9,881 nucleotides of DNA, taken from Actinomycetota bacterium (GTDB taxonomy: Bacteria; Actinomycetota; UBA4738; G016210805). The DNA lies in the NCBI GenBank assembly GCA_016210805.1, contig JACQTL010000134.1, positions 1-9,881 of the forward strand, written 5' to 3'. The notes beneath the pieces were generated by a model that searched no databases, was not told where the DNA came from, and was given only the letters and a program-made list of their open reading frames with translations. Position 1 is the stretch's first letter; every line of letters starts with the position of its first letter. Shown here piece after piece: positions 6,931 to 9,881 of the stretch. Made by a program: the position numbers and the translations under genes.

Positions 6931-7917
6931 ATGAACCCGCCCGATCCGGCCGTCCCGCCCGCCTTCGTGGTCGGGCCGGGCCGGTCCGGGACGACGATGC
7001 TCCGCCTGATGCTGGACGCCCACCCCCGCCTGGCCATCCCCCCCGAGTCGCACTTCGTCCCGGCCGTCTGGCGGGTCCGGCGGCGCTACCAGAGGCCCGG
7101 CGGCGTGGACGCCGCCCGCCTGGCCCGCGACATCGTCGGCACGTTCCGGTTCCGGGAATGGGGCCTGCCCGCCGAGGAGGTCCTGGACCGGGTCAGGGCC
7201 CTGGACCGGCCCACCGTGGCCGACGTGGTGGAGGCCGCGTTCCTGGCCTACGCGGCCCATCACGGGAAGGACCGGTGGGGGGACAAGACGCCGTCCTACG
7301 GGCTGGACCTCCCCCTGATCGCCGGGATGTTCCCGGAGGCCCGGTTCGTGCATCTCGTCCGGGACGGGCGCGACGTGGCCCTGTCGCTCCGCGACGTGCC
7401 CTGGGGCACATCCGATCCCGTCCAGGCCGCCGAGTTCTGGTCGCACCGGGTCCGGGTGGCCCGCCGGGACGGGACGGCCCTCGGCCCCGGCAGGTTCCTG
7501 GAGCTCCGGTACGAGGACCTGGTGGCCGACCCCGAGGGCGTGCTCGGCCGGGTGTGCGGGTTCCTGGACCTCGACCTCCGACCGGAGATGCTCCGGTACT
7601 TCGAGCGGTCCGGGCGGGCCCTCCCGGAGCGGGTCCGCCGGAGCCACGAGCACGAGGGGAAGCCGCCCACGGCCGGGCTCCGGGACTGGCGGCGGGAAAT
7701 GGACCCCGTCGACGTGGCCCTGTTCGAGGCGGTGGCCGGGGAGGAGCTCGAGGCGCTGGGGTACGAGAGGTCGACCCCCCGGCCCTCGGCGGGGATCCGC
7801 CTGCGGGCCGGGGTCCGCCGGGTCCGCACGGGCCTGAGCCGGGCGGCGTGGCGGGCCCGCTTCCGGGCGGTGCTGCTCCTCCGCCGGGACCGCTTCCCGC
7901 CGTCCCGGCGCTGGTAG
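6931..7917 (+). CDS. PAPS-dependent sulfotransferase, second tandem paralogue
   Basis: The product is 328 residues, starting four bases after the previous stop with a GGAGG in front. The PAPS 5'-loop is G-R-S-G-T-T at residues 17-22. The 3'-phosphate motif is F-V-H-L-V-R-D-G-R-D-V-A-L-S with Arg144 and Ser152. W-G-D-K-T-P, P-P-E-S-H-F-V-P and P-T-A-G-L-R-D-W-R-R are all present, so every cofactor-site residue that can be judged is intact. The protein aligns end to end with the first sulfotransferase, including the Arg-rich tail and the identical final P-P-S-R-R-W, which points to tandem duplication. It is likely the distal gene of the leaderless operon starting at 4163. The acceptor cannot be deduced; divergence between the copies in the middle region suggests different acceptors or different positions on one acceptor. 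Confidence 0.92.
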   Translation: MNPPDPAVPPAFVVGPGRSGTTMLRLMLDAHPRLAIPPESHFVPAVWRVRRRYQRPGGVDAARLARDIVGTFRFREWGLPAEEVLDRVRALDRPTVADVVEAAFLAYAAHHGKDRWGDKTPSYGLDLPLIAGMFPEARFVHLVRDGRDVALSLRDVPWGTSDPVQAAEFWSHRVRVARRDGTALGPGRFLELRYEDLVADPEGVLGRVCGFLDLDLRPEMLRYFERSGRALPERVRRSHEHEGKPPTAGLRDWRREMDPVDVALFEAVAGEELEALGYERSTPRPSAGIRLRAGVRRVRTGLSRAAWRARFRAVLLLRRDRFPPSRRW

Positions 7918-7924
7918 GCGCGGC

Positions 7925-7930
7925 TACACT
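7925..7930 (+). promoter_or_regulatory. Probable -10 box giving a leaderless transcript for the third sulfotransferase
   Basis: TACACT lies in the 20-base gap after the second sulfotransferase and is followed by exactly 7 bases before the ATG at 7938. This is the same geometry as the TATCAT box before the gene at 4163. No ribosome binding site is present in the gap. The -35 is not convincing (GTCCCG at 7902-7907, 17 bases upstream, is a weak candidate). Confidence 0.55.
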
Positions 7931-7937
7931 CGCCGTG

Positions 7938-8966
7938 ATGTCCGAGCGCGAGCCGCCCTCCCCCCCCGCCGGCCCTCCCGTCTTCGTGGTGGGGTGCGGG
8001 AGGTCGGGGACCACGATGTTCCGGTTGATGCTCGACTCCCATCCGGAGGTGGCCGTCCCGGGGGAGTCTCACTTCGTGCCGGGGCTCTGGCGCCGCCGCC
8101 GGCGGTACGTCCGGGACGGGCGGCTCGACCCCCGGGCGCTCGCCGCGGCACTCGTGGCCACCCCGCACTTCGGGAACTGGGGGATCCCCGCCGGGGCGGT
8201 GTGGCGGCGGGTCGACGCCCTGGAGGGGGCGGGCTTCCCGGAGGTGGTCGAGGCCGCCTTCATGGCCTACGCCGACCGCCACGGGAAGGTCCGGTGGGGG
8301 GACAAGACCCCGATCTACGTGCTGTCGATCCCGCTCCTGGCCCGCCTGTTCCCCGGGGCCCGCTTCGTCCACCTTATCCGCGACGGCCGGGACGTCGCCC
8401 TGTCTTACCTCTCGGTGCCGTGGGGTCCGGAGTCGATCTGGGACGCCGCGGCTAAGTGGCGCCGGGACGTGGGGGCGGGGATCCGGGACGGGAGGCCCCT
8501 CGGCGCCGAGCGGTACCTGGAGGTGGGATACGACGACCTCGTGGCCGACCCGGAGGGCGTGCTGGCCCGCGTGTGCGCGTTCGCCGGGCTGGAGTACAGC
8601 CCCCGGATGCTCGAGTACCACCGAGACGGGGAGGAGCGGATCCAGTCCCCTCCCTCGGGGGTCCCCTTCCACGCCAGGGCCGCCCGCCCGCCCACCAGGG
8701 GCGCTCGGGACTGGCGGACCGAGATGGCCGAGGCCGACGTCATGGCCTTCGAGGCCGCGGCCGGTGACCTCCTGGAGGAGCTCGGCTTCGAGCGGCGCCA
8801 CGAGCGCCTCCCGGCCGGGATCCGGGCCCAGGCGGCCGCCCGCCTGGCCGGGATCCGGACCCGGGGCGCCGTGGCCACGGCCCGCAAGCGGCTCCGCCAG
8901 CGCCGCGGCGGACCCGGTCCGGGGGAGCGGACCTCGGGGGCCCCCCTCTCCGAGGACGCCCGCTAG
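7938..8966 (+). CDS. PAPS-dependent sulfotransferase, third tandem paralogue
   Basis: The product is 342 residues. ATG at 7938 is chosen because it lies 7 bases after a TACACT box; an adjacent in-frame GTG at 7935 is the alternative. The PAPS loop is G-R-S-G-T-T at residues 21-26. The 3'-phosphate site is F-V-H-L-I-R-D-G-R-D-V-A-L-S with Arg148 and Ser156. W-G-D-K-T-P and a G-A-R-D-W-R-T block are kept. It differs from the other two by an insertion near residues 240-255 (S-P-P-S-G-V-P-F-H-A-R), in the region before the conserved D-W-R, which may shape the acceptor pocket. It lacks the P-P-S-R-R-W end and has a longer Arg/Gly-rich tail. With its own promoter it may be expressed separately. Its stop codon overlaps that of the opposite-strand gene. 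Confidence 0.92.
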   Translation: MSEREPPSPPAGPPVFVVGCGRSGTTMFRLMLDSHPEVAVPGESHFVPGLWRRRRRYVRDGRLDPRALAAALVATPHFGNWGIPAGAVWRRVDALEGAGFPEVVEAAFMAYADRHGKVRWGDKTPIYVLSIPLLARLFPGARFVHLIRDGRDVALSYLSVPWGPESIWDAAAKWRRDVGAGIRDGRPLGAERYLEVGYDDLVADPEGVLARVCAFAGLEYSPRMLEYHRDGEERIQSPPSGVPFHARAARPPTRGARDWRTEMAEADVMAFEAAAGDLLEELGFERRHERLPAGIRAQAAARLAGIRTRGAVATARKRLRQRRGGPGPGERTSGAPLSEDAR

Positions 8967-9881
8967 CGTCGCCGGGGCCGGGCCCCGATGCGGCGGGAGC
9001 GGGCCTTCAGCTCGCGGCGGAACTCGCCCCAGGCGAAGACCGTGCGCTTCCCGTCGACCAGGGTCCGGTCGCCGGCGGCGGAGAGCGTGTGGAGGCCGTC
9101 GGGGAACGGTCCCCCGGGGTCCGGCTCGACCACGGCTACGACCCGCTCGCGGAACTCGGTGGGGGACAGGCGCTCGACCAGGTTTACGGCCACCGCCCCG
9201 CCGTAGGTCCGCGAGGCATCCTGGGCCGGCCGGTACAGGCGCCCCTCGTTCACGAACGGGGTCCCGGCGGGCCGGGAGGAGCGCACGTCGGTCTTCACCG
9301 GGTTCGCCGCGTGGGCCTCCCAGGGACCCTCCAGGTCCTGGGCGTGGAACACGTGGAGCTTCTCGTTCACGCCCCGGTCGGCGTCGGTGCACATGAGCCA
9401 CCACCGGCCCTCGTGCCGGAACACGGTGGGGTCCAGCGCGGCCAGCCCGCTGACCAGCGTGGCCACGGGCTCCCACCGCGAAGGCGGGTCGACGGCGCGG
9501 TGGAGCACCACCTCCCGGGCCTCGGCGGTCTCGGGGACGCAGTAGACCTCTTTATCGTGCTCGAAGACGTACGGGTAGGAGGCGTGGACCGGCAGGGCCA
9601 GGGCCGGCCGCGGCCTCCCGGCCCGCCCGTCGGGCCCGGCCTCGATCGCGTCGATCCGCCCCCGGGCCGCCCGCTGGTCGTAGTGCTCGACGAGCACGGT
9701 GAGCGCCTCGCCGGGGACCGCGAACGGGTCGGCCACGTAGGTCCCCCGGCGGGGCTCGGGGAGCCACCGGACGTCGTCGGTGGCCGGCCGTTCCAGGAAC
9801 GAGGCGATGGGCCGCTCGGCCACTCCGACGTTCCACTGGTCCGCCCGGGACAGGCCGCGGAGCTGGGCCCGGATCCACCGC
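8963..9881 (-). CDS. Beta-propeller-like glycan-modifying protein resembling the GINT1 N-terminal domain (5' end outside the window)
   Basis: The frame stays open to the right edge, so the gene begins outside the window; a GTG at 9823 is internal to the conserved domain and not the start. In-window there are 305 residues. They show D-Q-W-N-V-G-V (14-20), R-P-I-A-S-F-L, A-D-P-F (50-53), H-A-S-Y-P-Y-V-F (99-106), V-P-E-T, L-D-P-T-V-F (149-154) with W-W-L-M-C-T-D after it, R-P-A-G-T-P-F (203-209), Y-R-P-A-Q-D (216-221) and Y-G (226-227). This series matches what I know of the domain at the N-terminus of plant glucosamine inositolphosphorylceramide transferase and of bacterial proteins from polysaccharide loci, with a five-bladed propeller related to GH43/GH68 folds. 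The repeated Asp motifs could line a sugar-binding pocket. Sequence ends in a short Arg-rich tail just after the propeller, with no C-terminal glycosyltransferase domain. The exact reaction is not established. Confidence 0.8.
   Translation of the reverse strand, partial: RWIRAQLRGLSRADQWNVGVAERPIASFLERPATDDVRWLPEPRRGTYVADPFAVPGEALTVLVEHYDQRAARGRIDAIEAGPDGRAGRPRPALALPVHASYPYVFEHDKEVYCVPETAEAREVVLHRAVDPPSRWEPVATLVSGLAALDPTVFRHEGRWWLMCTDADRGVNEKLHVFHAQDLEGPWEAHAANPVKTDVRSSRPAGTPFVNEGRLYRPAQDASRTYGGAVAVNLVERLSPTEFRERVVAVVEPDPGGPFPDGLHTLSAAGDRTLVDGKRTVFAWGEFRRELKARSRRIGARPRRR

Noticed and set aside
6157..7653. Long minus-strand frame opposite the first two sulfotransferases
   Set aside because: The plus-strand frames carry intact PAPS motifs conserved among three paralogues. 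The minus-strand translation is Pro/Gly/Arg filler.
8940..8990. A bidirectional terminator between the convergent genes
   Set aside because: There is no intergenic space and no hairpin with a T-run on either strand; GC-rich partial repeats here are ordinary coding sequence.
7296..9476. Long minus-strand frame opposite the second and third sulfotransferases and overlapping the GINT1-like gene in another frame
   Set aside because: No domain is recognisable, and both overlapped genes have strong motif evidence.
1..9881. Mobile elements, CRISPR arrays, tRNA or rRNA genes, riboswitches
   Set aside because: No transposase-like product, no terminal inverted repeats, no regularly spaced direct repeats and no recognisable structural RNA were seen. 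The only repeats are within the Asp-rich and Calx-beta coding units and among the sulfotransferase paralogues.

Overview
The window is very GC-rich (roughly 70%, judged by eye). It is densely packed with genes, and some carry TANNNT -10 boxes sitting 7 bases before a start codon with no Shine-Dalgarno sequence, which is typical of leaderless actinobacterial genes. The protein types (PRSGTT/GRSGTT sulfotransferases, Calx-beta repeats, Asp-rich CDDGIDNDGDG repeats) also fit an actinobacterium, probably an uncultured lineage. This assignment is an inference; there is no rRNA or other marker gene here.

Left block (1-4029, minus strand). Reading in the direction of transcription, the first gene (4029-1096) encodes a large secreted protein. 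It has a signal peptide, an alpha/beta-hydrolase-like domain, five Cys-paired Asp-rich calcium-type repeats and three Calx-beta domains. Next, after 36 bases, comes an ABC-2 permease of the Wzm/TagG polysaccharide-export type (1059-28). Last are the first codons of another gene running off the left edge (17-1), most likely the ATPase partner of the permease.

Central and right block (4163-8966, plus strand). After a 133-base divergent promoter region there are five closely packed genes. Two are alpha/beta-hydrolase paralogues that overlap by ATGA and resemble the paired hydrolases of exosortase/exopolysaccharide loci. The other three are tandem PAPS-type sulfotransferase paralogues. The third sulfotransferase has what looks like its own leaderless promoter. 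The block meets a convergent minus-strand gene (9881-8963, running off the right edge) at a shared CTAG that holds both stop codons. That gene encodes a beta-propeller-like protein resembling the N-terminal domain of glucosamine inositolphosphorylceramide transferase (GINT1).

Taken together this looks like part of a locus that makes, decorates and exports a surface glycan. The permease would export the polymer, the three sulfotransferases would sulfate a glycan or lipid carrier, the GINT1-like protein would act on sugars, and the hydrolase pair would handle acyl or carrier chemistry. The calcium-binding secreted hydrolase could work at the cell surface. A sulfated actinobacterial glycan with a hydrolase pair lacking the standard Ser nucleophile is the most notable possibility. 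The glycan link is inferred from gene content; no substrate can be read from the sequence.
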